Shown piece by piece: positions 19,201-27,184 of a stretch of DNA of 64,000 bases. The stretch's first letter is position 1; each line of letters opens with the position of its first letter. Origin of the DNA: Variovorax sp. PMC12 (GTDB taxonomy: Bacteria; Pseudomonadota; Gammaproteobacteria; Burkholderiales; Burkholderiaceae_C); contig NZ_CP027773.1 in NCBI RefSeq assembly GCF_003019815.1, forward strand, positions 2,181,001 through 2,245,000, in the 5' to 3' direction. Made by a program: the position numbers and the translations under genes. Under the pieces are notes generated by a model. That model ran no database searches, was not told where the DNA came from, and saw only the letters and a list, made by a program, of their open reading frames with translations.

Positions 19201-22200
19201 CCAGCAACTGCGAGCCTTCGTAGATGCGCACTACGTCGTTGGCGCCGATGGCGGCGCTCATCTTTCCTTTGAGAACCGGATGGGGGTCATCTGTGCGCGT
19301 GCCGCTGCCGAAATCGCCCTGGCCGACGCCGACATCATCGGTGTAGCTCGTGATCTCCACCGTGTGCATCGGCACGGCATTGCCCAGCGTGACAGCGTGG
19401 GTGCTGGTCGCCTGATTCTGAGCAAGGTCTTGCACCTCGGCCGTGATGGTGACGGTGCCGTTGGTCAGTCCGCTGATGTCGGCCGCGGCGGCAGTCCAAC
19501 TGCTGCCGGAGACGGTCGCTGTGGCAGTCACGCTGTTCGTGCCGTCGCTGAAGGTGACTTTGACGATCTGGCCGCTCTCGACGTTGGTGGTCGTCCCCCG
19601 GACCACCACTGCGTCGTCTTCCTTGGCGCTGACCTGGTCGTCTCCCGCCACCGGCTTTTCGATGGTGATGAGCGGCGCCGTGCTGCTCACGCCGTAGCCA
19701 TGGTTCTTCGAGCCACTGGCCGTGTTGCCCGCCGCATCGTGGCTGACAACGCTGGCAGCGACGGTGCGGCCGGCGTCGGCCGCCAGGTCGCTGCCCGCCA
19801 CGTCGACTCGCCAGTTACCGCTTGCATCCACGGCGCTGCTGTAAGCGACGCCATTGACCTGCAGCGTGACAACGTCGCCCGATTGCGTGCCGGCGGTGGT
19901 GCCGGACACGGCAACGGCGCCACCGGCCTCGGCCATATTGACGACGTTGTCGGAGGTGATGGCGGCAACGCTGATTGCGGGCGCCGCCAGCGTGGTGTCA
20001 AGCACCGCGCTGTCGGTCGCGGCCGGCGTCGAGACATTGCCTGCGAGATCGCGGCTGGTCGCGCTGACGCTGATCGCTGCGCCTTCCACCGGGTTGTCGA
20101 ACGCGACGTCGAGGAAGCCATTGGCTACATCCGACGCAGTCAGCGTGACGCTGGCGGTTTTGCTGCCATCGGTGAGGCTGATGACATCACCCACGGCCGC
20201 ACCGGACACGAGCGTAACCTTCACGCTCACTTCGACGCCCTTCTCGCTTGCGTTGATGAAGCCGTCATTGTTGGCGTCGTTGACGATGGCGATGCTGATG
20301 AAGGGCGGCTTGCTGTCGACGCTGGCCGTGGCTTCGATGCTCGCGTTGCCAGCGTGATCCGTCGCGACCACATGCAGCACCGTGCCGTGTGCCAGAGCAG
20401 TTGCCGGGGTGATGCTGTACCTGTCGTCGGCCGCCGCGGTGGCGCTTCCGATGGCATTGCCTGCATCGTCCCTGATCGTGACCAGAGTGCCGGCTTCCGC
20501 CGTACCGGTGATGAAGCTGCCGCTGGTCGGTTTGACGATCGGTGCGACGGGCGCCTTGCCATCCACGATGATCTTGGTTTCAGAACTCGCATTGCCCGCG
20601 CGGTCGATGGCTGCGATGCTCAGCTCGACGCCGTCGGAAAGCGACGTTGCCGGAGTGACCCTGTACGAACCATCGCCCGCAGCAGTCGCACTGCCGATGA
20701 CCGTGCCGGAACCATCCTTGATGGTGACGATGGCCCCTGCTTCGGCGCGGCCTGCGACCTGCTTGCCATTGCTCGGTTCGACTGTCGGCGCGGGAGGCTC
20801 CTTGCGGTCGACGGTTGCCGTAGCTTCGGAACCGACGTTGCCGGCGCGATCGGTCGCAACGGCATGCAGTACCGCGCCGTCCATCAGAGCCGTCGAGGGG
20901 GTGATGCCGTAGGTGCCGTCCGGCGCAGCGGTCGCGCTGCCGATCACCTTGCCTGCGTCGTCCCTGACCGTGACCAGGGCGCCGACTTCGGCCTTGCCCG
21001 TGAGCGCGTTGCCTCGGCCCGCATCGAGCATCGGTGCCGGCGGCGGTGTGCGGTCGACGGTGGTACCGGCTTCGAAACTGGCATTGCCGGCTCGGTCGAT
21101 CGCAACAATGCGCAGCACAGTGCCGTCAGCAGGCGTGCTCGCTGGCGCGATGCTGTAGACCCCATCGTTCGCGGTGGTCGCGCTGCCAATGATATTGCCG
21201 GCACTGTCCTTGACAAGAACCAGAGCACCAACTTCGGCCGTGCCCGTGACCGAACTGCCATTGGTGGGATTGACCGTCGGCATATCGGGCGACTTGCTGT
21301 CCACCGTGACGCTGGCTTCACTGCTGGTGTTACCCGCAGCGTCGGTCGCGTCAACCCGCAATTCAGTACCGTTGGCCGGCGGAGTCGCCGGCGTGATGCT
21401 GTACTTTCCGTTGGCCGCAGCGGTGGCGCTGCCGATGACAACGCTCGCACCATTCCTGATGGTGACCAGAGCACCAGCCTCGGTCGTGCCGGTGATCGAT
21501 CTTCCGTCGGTTGGATCGACAGTTGGCACGGGCGGGGGCGCATCGTCGACCACGGCTTTCGCTTCGAGGCCTGCATTTCCGGCGCGGTCGGTTGCCACGA
21601 TGCGCAACTCCGTGCCGTTCGCTAGCTTGAGCGCCGGGTTGAATCTGTATGTGTCATCGGCTGCGGCGATGACGCTGCCGATGACCGCACCCGCGCCGTC
21701 CTTGATCGTGACCAGAGCGCCAGCTTCAGCCGTGCCCGAGACCGAAGTGCCGTTGGATGGGCGAATCGTCGGCGCAGCGGGCGCCGTGCCGTCGACCACG
21801 ACTGGGGCTTCCTGGCTCGCATTGCCTGCGCGATCCGTCACCACGACGCGCAGCTCGGTGCCGTCCGCAGGCGCGGGCACAGGCGTGATGCTGTACTTGC
21901 CGTCGCCCGCCACGGTGGCACTGCCGATGACGGCGTTCGCAGCGTTCCTGATCGAGACCAGAGCGCCAGCCTCGGCCGTGCCGGTGATCGAGGTGCCATT
22001 GGTCGGATTGACGGTCGGCGCGGGAGGTGCCTTGCTGTCTACCTTGATCCTGGCTTCGGGGCTGGCATTGCCCGCAGGGTCGGTGGCGACAACGCTCAGC
22101 TCGGTGCCGTCCGCTGGAACGGCAACTGGCGTGACGCTGTATGCACCGTCGGTCGCGGCAGTGGCACTGCCGATGGTTTTGCCCGAGCCGTCCTTGACCG

Positions 22201-25200
22201 TGACCACCGCGCCGGCTTCAGCGTTGCCCGTGATCCTCGTGCCATTGGCTGGATCGACCGTCGGTACTGGAGGCGAAGTGCTGTCCACCGTGATTCTGGT
22301 TTCAGTGCTGGGATTCCCCGCAGCGTCGGTGGCTATGACCCTCAGCGCCGCGCCCTCCGCCGGCGCGTTCACTGGAGTGATGCTGTAAGAGCCATTGGCC
22401 TCAGCGGTGACGCTGCCGATCACGGCTCCAGAAGCATCCTTGACCGTGACCAGTGAGCCGATTTCAGCGGTGCCCGTGATCGACGTGCCGTTGGTCGGGT
22501 TGGCCGTGGGCGCGGCGGGCGGCATTCCGTCTACCCTGATCTTGGCAACCGGGCTGGCGTTGCCGGCCGTGTCGGTTGCCGAAACGCTCAACTCCGCTCC
22601 GTCTGTCGGCGCGCTCGCTGGCGTGATGCTGTATTTGCCATCCGCCGCGGCGGTGACGCTGCCCACGACGGCGCCGGTGGCATCCTTGATCGTGACCAAC
22701 GCGCCAGCTGCAGCCACCCCGGTGATCGCGCGACCATTCGTCGGGTCGACCTTGGGCATGTCGAGCGCCTTGCTGTCGACCTCGATCCTGGCTTCCAGGC
22801 TGACGTTGCCCGAGGGGTCGGTGGCGGCAACACGCAACTCGGCGCCATGTGCGGGCGGAACTGCGGGAACAACGCTGTAGGAGCCGTCAGGCTTGACGGT
22901 AGCGGTGGCGACAACATTGCCCGAAGCGTCCTTGATCGTGATCACGCTGCCGACCTCCGCCGTACCGGTGATCAGCTTGCCGTTCGTCGGATTGACCTTC
23001 GGTTCGTCCGGCGACTTGCTGTCTACCGTCACCTTGGTTTCGAGGCTCGCATTGCCCGCGGAGTCGGCCGCCATGACGCGCAGTTCCGCTCCGTCTGCCG
23101 GCTTTGTCGCTGGCGTGAGGCTGTAGGTTCCATCGGCCGCGGCGGTGGCACTGCCGATGACTGCGCCGCTGCCGTCCTTGACGGTGACGACAGCGTCGAC
23201 TTCGGCCGTGCCCGTGATCAGACTGCCGTTCGTCGGCTTGATCGACGGCGCAGGAGGCGCCTTGCCGTCGACAGTGGCCTTGGTTTCAGGGCTGACATTG
23301 CCTGCGCTGTCTGTAGCAACGACGCTCAAAACCACGCCATCTGAAGGCCGGCTCACCGGTGCGACGCTGTAGGAACCATCGTTCGCGACCGTCGCGCTGC
23401 CGAGGACAGCGCCTGCCATGTCCCTGATAGTGACGGTAGAGCCTGCCTCCGCAGTCCCCGTTATCGCGTTTCCGTTGGTCGGGCCAACCTTCGGTGCGAA
23501 AGGTTCTTTGCGGTCTACGGTTGCCGTAGTTTCGACGCCGACATTGCCGGCACTGTCTGTCGCGGTGGCGTGCAGCATCGTGCCGTCCGCCGGAACGGTC
23601 GAGGGGGTGATGCTGTAGGCGCCGTTGGTCGCGGTGGTTGCGCTTCCGATCACGTTGCCCGCGTCGTCCTTGACCACGATCAGGGCATCGGCTTCCGCCA
23701 GGCCCGTGATCAAGCGGCCATTGGTCGGGTTGATTGAAGGAGCAGGAGGCGATTTGCTGTCGACGACCGTGGTGGATTCAAGACTGACGTTGCCGGCACG
23801 GTCGGTCGCCACTGCGTGCAGCACCGCTCCGTCTGCCGGTGGGATCTGCGGAGCTATCTTGTAGGAGCCATTGGCCGCAGCGATCGCGCTGCCGATGAGA
23901 TTGCCGGCACCATCTTTGATCGTGACCAGGACGCCGCGCTCTGCGACGCCAGTGATCGAACGACCGTTGGTCGGTTCGGCCGTGGGTGCGAAAGGCGGGT
24001 TGCTGTCGACTGTTACCTTGGCTTCGGGGCTGGCCTTGCCTGCGGGATCGGAGACGACGACGCTGAGTTCGGTGCCGTGCGCTGGAGCGGCCACGGGTAT
24101 CACGCTGTATGTGCCGTCGAGCGCAACGGTCCCGCTGCCGATGACAGTTCCGGCGCCGTCCTTGATCGTGACCAGGGCACCCGCGCCGGCCGTGCCGGTG
24201 ATCGAGCTTCCATTGGTCGGACTGACCGTGGGCGTATCGAGCAAATGTCCATCCACCCTGCCTCTGGTTTCCGGGCTGACGTTGCCGGCACTGTCGGTGA
24301 CCGTGACACGCAGTTCGGTTCCGTCTGCCGGGATAGTCGCCGGACTCATGCTGTACGAGCCGTCGCCGCGGGTGGTCGCGCTGCCGATCACGTTGTTCGA
24401 GCCGTCCCTGACCAGGACTGTGGCGCCGGCTTCGGCCGTACCCGTGATCGAACTGCCGTTGGTCAGATTGACCGATGGTGCAATGGGCGGCTTCCCGTCG
24501 ACCGTTACCCTGGCCTCGGGACCGGTGTTGCCGGCACGGTCGGTGGCGACGATGCGCAGATCGGCACCGTCTACCGGCTTGTCAGTCGGAACGACGCTGT
24601 AAGCGCCATTGCTACCGGCAGTGGTACTTGCGATGACGTTACCCGTGCCGTCCCTGATCGTGACGACCGCACCAGCTTCTGCCGTGCCGGTGATCGAACT
24701 GCCGTTTGTCGGGTTGGCAGTCGGCGCCGCGGGCGGCTTGCTGTCGACGATGGCCGTGGCTTCGATGCTCGCGTTGCCAGCGGCATCACTGGCCACGACG
24801 CGAAGCAGGGTGCCATCCGCTGGAGTGGTCACCGGGGTGACGCTGTAAGCGCCGTTGATCTCCGCAGTAGCACTGCCGACGAGGTTGCCCGCGCCGTCCC
24901 TGACGGTGATCAGCGCGCCAGGCTCCGCCGTGCCGGTGACCGGATTGCCATCGGTGGAGTCGACGGTTGGAGTGAATGGCGCTTGGCTGTCGACAGTAGC
25001 CCTGGCCTCCGAACTGGCGCTACCGTCCGGATTCTTTGCAATGACGCGAAGGACCGTTCCGTCCGGCACTGGCACGGCCGGGCGAACGACGTAGGTGCCG
25101 TCGGGTGCGGCGGTCGTGCTGCCGATCAGCGTGCCCGTGCTGCTGGAGACTGCAACTGTTGCGCCGGGCTCCGCCGTCCCGGAGATCGAACCGCCGTTGG

Positions 25201-25732
25201 TGGGATTGATGGTCGGCTTGGCCGGTGGCGGCGCCCGGTCGGCGGACGCCGGCGGAGACTGCGGCGACGCAACAAATGGCATGGGCACCCCACCGCCACT
25301 GCTACCGCCGCCTCCGCCTCCGCCTCCGCCGCCACCACCAGCAGCAGCCGCGGCCAAGCCACCGCCAAGCAACCACGGCCACGCACCGAAATCGGATGCC
25401 TTGGGCATGAGCAAGGGCTCGATGGGATCAATGCTCGAGTAGTTGACGGCCAATTCGCCTTGCTCCTGGCTGAGCCCGGCGAGCCAAGAACCGTCTTGTC
25501 CTTCATCCAGAACCAGATCGCTCTTGCTCCCATCCATCGCCGAGAAGAATCCACGAACAGTGACGATCTCTCCCGAAATGGAAGTGATGACCAAGTCGGC
25601 ACCGACCCGACGCATTCCCTTGATCTGCTGTCTGGGCAAGTCCACCCGAACAATAGAAGCCTCTTTCAGAGAAATCTCATTCGCAGAGATTTGAACGCCT
25701 TCTCCGGTGCGCTTGACCACGACATACAACAA
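16274..25732 (-). CDS. BapA/LapA-like giant adhesin with twenty 82-residue repeats
   Basis: About 3152 residues. The N-terminus (residues 1-110) resembles the prefix of BapA-type biofilm proteins, ending in a WPWLLGGG hydrophobic turn, five Ala and a run of 13 Gly. Twenty tandem 82-residue Ig-like repeats follow (20300-25219), then further Big-type modules, one of which matches the TDD..GQGDF repeats of the first adhesin. Several FG-GAP-type loops come next (DVNRDGHMD, DLNNDGTID, DFNGDGYMD, DWNGDGKMD), then RTX-like GGxGND segments and a C-terminal type I secretion signal of the VCA0849 kind (NADRIDLRELL ... LSNQQLVMV). No ATG start exists. TTG 25732 is chosen because GAGGT lies seven bases upstream; another TTG is at 25768. 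It is followed by its putative exporter genes and is probably surface-attached in biofilm formation (inferred). Confidence 0.9.
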   Translation of the reverse strand: MLYVVVKRTGEGVQISANEISLKEASIVRVDLPRQQIKGMRRVGADLVITSISGEIVTVRGFFSAMDGSKSDLVLDEGQDGSWLAGLSQEQGELAVNYSSIDPIEPLLMPKASDFGAWPWLLGGGLAAAAAGGGGGGGGGGGGSSGGGVPMPFVASPQSPPASADRAPPPAKPTINPTNGGSISGTAEPGATVAVSSSTGTLIGSTTAAPDGTYVVRPAVPVPDGTVLRVIAKNPDGSASSEARATVDSQAPFTPTVDSTDGNPVTGTAEPGALITVRDGAGNLVGSATAEINGAYSVTPVTTPADGTLLRVVASDAAGNASIEATAIVDSKPPAAPTANPTNGSSITGTAEAGAVVTIRDGTGNVIASTTAGSNGAYSVVPTDKPVDGADLRIVATDRAGNTGPEARVTVDGKPPIAPSVNLTNGSSITGTAEAGATVLVRDGSNNVIGSATTRGDGSYSMSPATIPADGTELRVTVTDSAGNVSPETRGRVDGHLLDTPTVSPTNGSSITGTAGAGALVTIKDGAGTVIGSGTVALDGTYSVIPVAAPAHGTELSVVVSDPAGKASPEAKVTVDSNPPFAPTAEPTNGRSITGVAERGVLVTIKDGAGNLIGSAIAAANGSYKIAPQIPPADGAVLHAVATDRAGNVSLESTTVVDSKSPPAPSINPTNGRLITGLAEADALIVVKDDAGNVIGSATTATNGAYSITPSTVPADGTMLHATATDSAGNVGVETTATVDRKEPFAPKVGPTNGNAITGTAEAGSTVTIRDMAGAVLGSATVANDGSYSVAPVSRPSDGVVLSVVATDSAGNVSPETKATVDGKAPPAPSIKPTNGSLITGTAEVDAVVTVKDGSGAVIGSATAAADGTYSLTPATKPADGAELRVMAADSAGNASLETKVTVDSKSPDEPKVNPTNGKLITGTAEVGSVITIKDASGNVVATATVKPDGSYSVVPAVPPAHGAELRVAATDPSGNVSLEARIEVDSKALDMPKVDPTNGRAITGVAAAGALVTIKDATGAVVGSVTAAADGKYSITPASAPTDGAELSVSATDTAGNASPVAKIRVDGMPPAAPTANPTNGTSITGTAEIGSLVTVKDASGAVIGSVTAEANGSYSITPVNAPAEGAALRVIATDAAGNPSTETRITVDSTSPPVPTVDPANGTRITGNAEAGAVVTVKDGSGKTIGSATAATDGAYSVTPVAVPADGTELSVVATDPAGNASPEARIKVDSKAPPAPTVNPTNGTSITGTAEAGALVSIRNAANAVIGSATVAGDGKYSITPVPAPADGTELRVVVTDRAGNASQEAPVVVDGTAPAAPTIRPSNGTSVSGTAEAGALVTIKDGAGAVIGSVIAAADDTYRFNPALKLANGTELRIVATDRAGNAGLEAKAVVDDAPPPVPTVDPTDGRSITGTTEAGALVTIRNGASVVIGSATAAANGKYSITPATPPANGTELRVDATDAAGNTSSEASVTVDSKSPDMPTVNPTNGSSVTGTAEVGALVLVKDSAGNIIGSATTANDGVYSIAPASTPADGTVLRIVAIDRAGNASFEAGTTVDRTPPPAPMLDAGRGNALTGKAEVGALVTVRDDAGKVIGSATAAPDGTYGITPSTALMDGAVLHAVATDRAGNVGSEATATVDRKEPPAPTVEPSNGKQVAGRAEAGAIVTIKDGSGTVIGSATAAGDGSYRVTPATSLSDGVELSIAAIDRAGNASSETKIIVDGKAPVAPIVKPTSGSFITGTAEAGTLVTIRDDAGNAIGSATAAADDRYSITPATALAHGTVLHVVATDHAGNASIEATASVDSKPPFISIAIVNDANNDGFINASEKGVEVSVKVTLVSGAAVGDVISLTDGSKTASVTLTASDVANGFLDVAFDNPVEGAAISVSATSRDLAGNVSTPAATDSAVLDTTLAAPAISVAAITSDNVVNMAEAGGAVAVSGTTAGTQSGDVVTLQVNGVAYSSAVDASGNWRVDVAGSDLAADAGRTVAASVVSHDAAGNTASGSKNHGYGVSSTAPLITIEKPVAGDDQVSAKEDDAVVVRGTTTNVESGQIVKVTFSDGTNSVTATATVSGSSWTAAAADISGLTNGTVTITAEVQDLAQNQATSTHAVTLGNAVPMHTVEITSYTDDVGVGQGDFGSGTRTDDPHPVLKGKMSAAIGANDVVRIYEGSQLLGTATVDGTNWTYELGFLADGSSHTYRAVVTGAAGTEGAMSSDFSLTADYALTVDSQNTVDPTPLVNGTMPFKLVDGQYIEVTIDGKTYSSVDGSVQIDAQHSIWYVQVPAAMQRGSYDVKAVVKSASGTQITTDDTAGELIVSEEPKVTVGSAASDPHQKGTAYTVGENGMWRIHSNQTMLDADGTNNATLGSFKLTALKSNAEKSVFSEDYNPTYKGNNFVQNATFIDVNRDGHMDLFTEDSTPSDGQQAFIFDGSSYTALQVGGRDYNYKDKTLGPAGGDSNVNSSFSGVVAFDKTGTGFVSVAYGDQPRRSGTSVEGNDSQIVLNTDGNIRKMARDTGYTNIVGSGAAKSTNAGNAPFDTELSGVDLNNDGTIDLVYHATAYTTKIGGPSADPALAETKQSKEPHRLVVASNKGDGTWENTQIIENAFQNIANQYAFFGNGISMTWADFNGDGYMDLFMGRGYGKTPDEQYQSRILLNDGRGHLEMNDPDLDKIGTTPSGMYTFGVTDGGRLVQGGPSLAVDWNGDGKMDAIELPGFGDLGGVTKDGNKGPINLYTNKSSGKTLEFVRDNLLGGTNTIGDWDYRPELSDSVTGAIAADTDWDGDRDLLVFTQKGNTRFITNTTTVADGTSLHFRILDAQGINALYGNTVQLFNSAGKLVSTQIINPQSGNQTNDSSAIVDFYGLDAKETYTLALLRIANGSAADVGGKDELGGNTIEVVNAAWTGLKAGEANHAFVLTTESGINVANANIGNGIVGTGYNDTFFATRGDDKYEGGGGTVTVSGVKAWSNTGGMDIVDYKLAGDTPLTIDLSITGAQNTGFGTATFRNIEGLAGGSSSDIFVDNAADNQFEGRGGNDTFTLMGGGRDTLLYKLLSASDATGGNGADDVYGFEVGAFVAWPNADRIDLRELLVGFTPGNEASYLKVSVVNGRDTVISVDRDGAGNGHDFAPLLTLRDLRVDLATLLSNQQLVMV
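20300..25219 (-). repeat. Twenty tandem 246-bp repeats in the second adhesin
   Basis: Twenty units of exactly 82 codons run without insertion or deletion. The consensus is APTVNPTNGSSITGTAEAG, a V(T/S)I(K/R)DGAGNVIGSAT core, then an AAGNAS..A.VTVDSK-PP linker. Unlike the other adhesin's array, units differ at many residues while length and glycine/aspartate positions are fixed, which suggests an older array kept by structural constraint. Confidence 0.9.
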
Positions 25733-25739
25733 AATGATT

Positions 25740-25744
25740 ACCTC
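25740..25744 (-). promoter_or_regulatory. Ribosome binding site deciding a TTG start
   Basis: GAGGT on the minus strand lies seven bases before TTG 25732. With no ATG in the frame near the N-terminus, it supports TTG as the start of the giant adhesin, beginning (M)LYVVVKRTGEG. Confidence 0.55.
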
Positions 25745-25794
25745 AACACCGAACCAATGAACATCCAACAGCGCAAATGGAAGCTACGTTCAAC

Positions 25795-26775
25795 CTATGA
25801 CGTCTTTGAGAACGCAGTCCGCAACTCGTATCCGTAACCGAAAACCGCTTTCAGAATCAACCCGTTGGACGGCTCGATTTTTAACTTTTTCCTGATTTTT
25901 GCGACGTAGACATCCAGCACCCGAGAGCGCGAGTCTGCAAATTCCCGGCGAAGCAGGAAATTAAGATTTCCTCTGGCCAATGGAAAATCTATATTCTTGA
26001 AAAAATTCAGCGCAAGGTCGTATTCACGTCGCTGCAGGCTTACCTCTCGATCTTCGTAGAACACCTTTCGCTCATCCAACTGGAATTTATAGTTCCTGAA
26101 GGCCAAAACGCCGTTTTCCGTTTTCGCGCATCTGGCAGCAGCGCTTCTGGTCATCAGATTTCGCAGCCTCAATCTTATTTCCCCGCTGTCAAAGGGAGGA
26201 AAAACAAAATCAAAATTGCCATCTCCAAGAAACCTGTCACCCGCCCGCAGTTGCCATGCAGCCTTGCTCTCGTTGACGGCAAATAAGACCGGTGCGTTCG
26301 TCAGCCCTCGAATAGCCTTTACCCAGTTAATATTCACGTCCGTGGGAAGGGCCAAAAGCAGCAGCCCAAATCGGTCGCCCGAGCGGAGTGCGTTCATCAG
26401 ATCCGTCACGGTCTCGAACGCAACGGAGGCGCAGCCCAGCCGATCGACGCTCTTTCGCAAAGTGGGGCAGCTGAGACTCGATTCGTCGAGTGCTACAACA
26501 GGCAATTGCAGCTCGCCCGAAGCCGACCCCAAGGCGCTTGGCGTCGCCTGAATTGGCATATTTGCGGCGCCCGCCGCGCCCAGGGAAAGCTCAGTGGCTA
26601 CCGGGAATCGACCCTGGCTGGAATAGGAAGAACTCGATGGGGGGAATAAGGCCGGATGCCCACCGGCCTCAGAGAAGCGGTCGCCTTCTTCTTTCGCTAT
26701 CGACGCCTGCACGATGTCATGGACGCCGCTCTGTTTCAGGAGTAGCGATCGGCTACGAGACTCTGGGGAAATCAT
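25795..26775 (-). CDS. OmpR-type winged-helix regulator with a degenerate receiver
   Basis: 326 residues from ATG 26773-26775 (AGAGG upstream). Residues 1-90 are low-complexity. Residues about 91-205 follow the pattern of a receiver domain, but the strand that should carry the phospho-acceptor reads LLLLALPTD with no Asp at the site, and the usual KPF Lys is replaced (FVFPPFD). Residues about 225-320 form a Trans_reg_C winged helix (REYDLALNFF, RVLDVYVAKIRKKL, VFGYGYELR). It therefore looks like a DNA-binding regulator that is not switched by phosphorylation. It ends 62 bp before the adhesin start on the same strand and is a likely direct regulator of the secretion operon. Its AT-rich codon use differs from the genes around it. 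Confidence 0.8.
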   Translation of the reverse strand: MISPESRSRSLLLKQSGVHDIVQASIAKEEGDRFSEAGGHPALFPPSSSSYSSQGRFPVATELSLGAAGAANMPIQATPSALGSASGELQLPVVALDESSLSCPTLRKSVDRLGCASVAFETVTDLMNALRSGDRFGLLLLALPTDVNINWVKAIRGLTNAPVLFAVNESKAAWQLRAGDRFLGDGNFDFVFPPFDSGEIRLRLRNLMTRSAAARCAKTENGVLAFRNYKFQLDERKVFYEDREVSLQRREYDLALNFFKNIDFPLARGNLNFLLRREFADSRSRVLDVYVAKIRKKLKIEPSNGLILKAVFGYGYELRTAFSKTS

Positions 26776-27184
26776 TCCAACCTCTCAAGTTCAAGAAGAA
26801 CGTCAAGAGAGGCTTGTCGCAGCACTCCGCTATGACCGTTCGGGCAGCGGAATGTATCTGCTTGCGACGGACATGATTAATGACATGTTCATGCAATTAA
26901 TGTCATTAAATAGCAGGAAGGTCGCCCCGGGGAGATCTATTTACGAGCTCGGGGGCACTGAAGAACTGCCTAAAAAATCACCTTGCGCACCATATCTGTG
27001 CGCTGTCTTGCTTCTAAAAAATTTCACTTGGCGGCAATGATTCAAGATTCATGTCGATGCAAGTCGGAGGCAAAAATCGCCAGATTCGTGAATTAGTTCA
27101 CACTATAGTGCTATGTTTGTAAGCACAAAGAAGCCCCTGGCACGCCTATCCGACCCGGACAAGTGGAGTGTTAACGAGGCTTGC
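26776..27184. promoter_or_regulatory. AT-rich upstream region of the island regulator gene, with inverted repeats
   Basis: These 409 bp contain no convincing gene. They include a perfect 10-bp inverted repeat TTAATGACAT (26877-26886) / ATGTCATTAA (26900-26909), a GTGAA-TTAG-TTCAC repeat (27088-27101) and the palindrome CACTATAGTG (27101-27110). The region precedes the regulator gene, which is read leftwards, and is the natural place for its promoter and operators. No clear -35/-10 pair can be assigned. Confidence 0.45.

Noticed and set aside
26714..27040. Plus-strand frame of 108 codons in the regulator upstream region
   Set aside because: It starts inside the regulator gene on the other strand, has no ribosome binding site and no recognisable domain.
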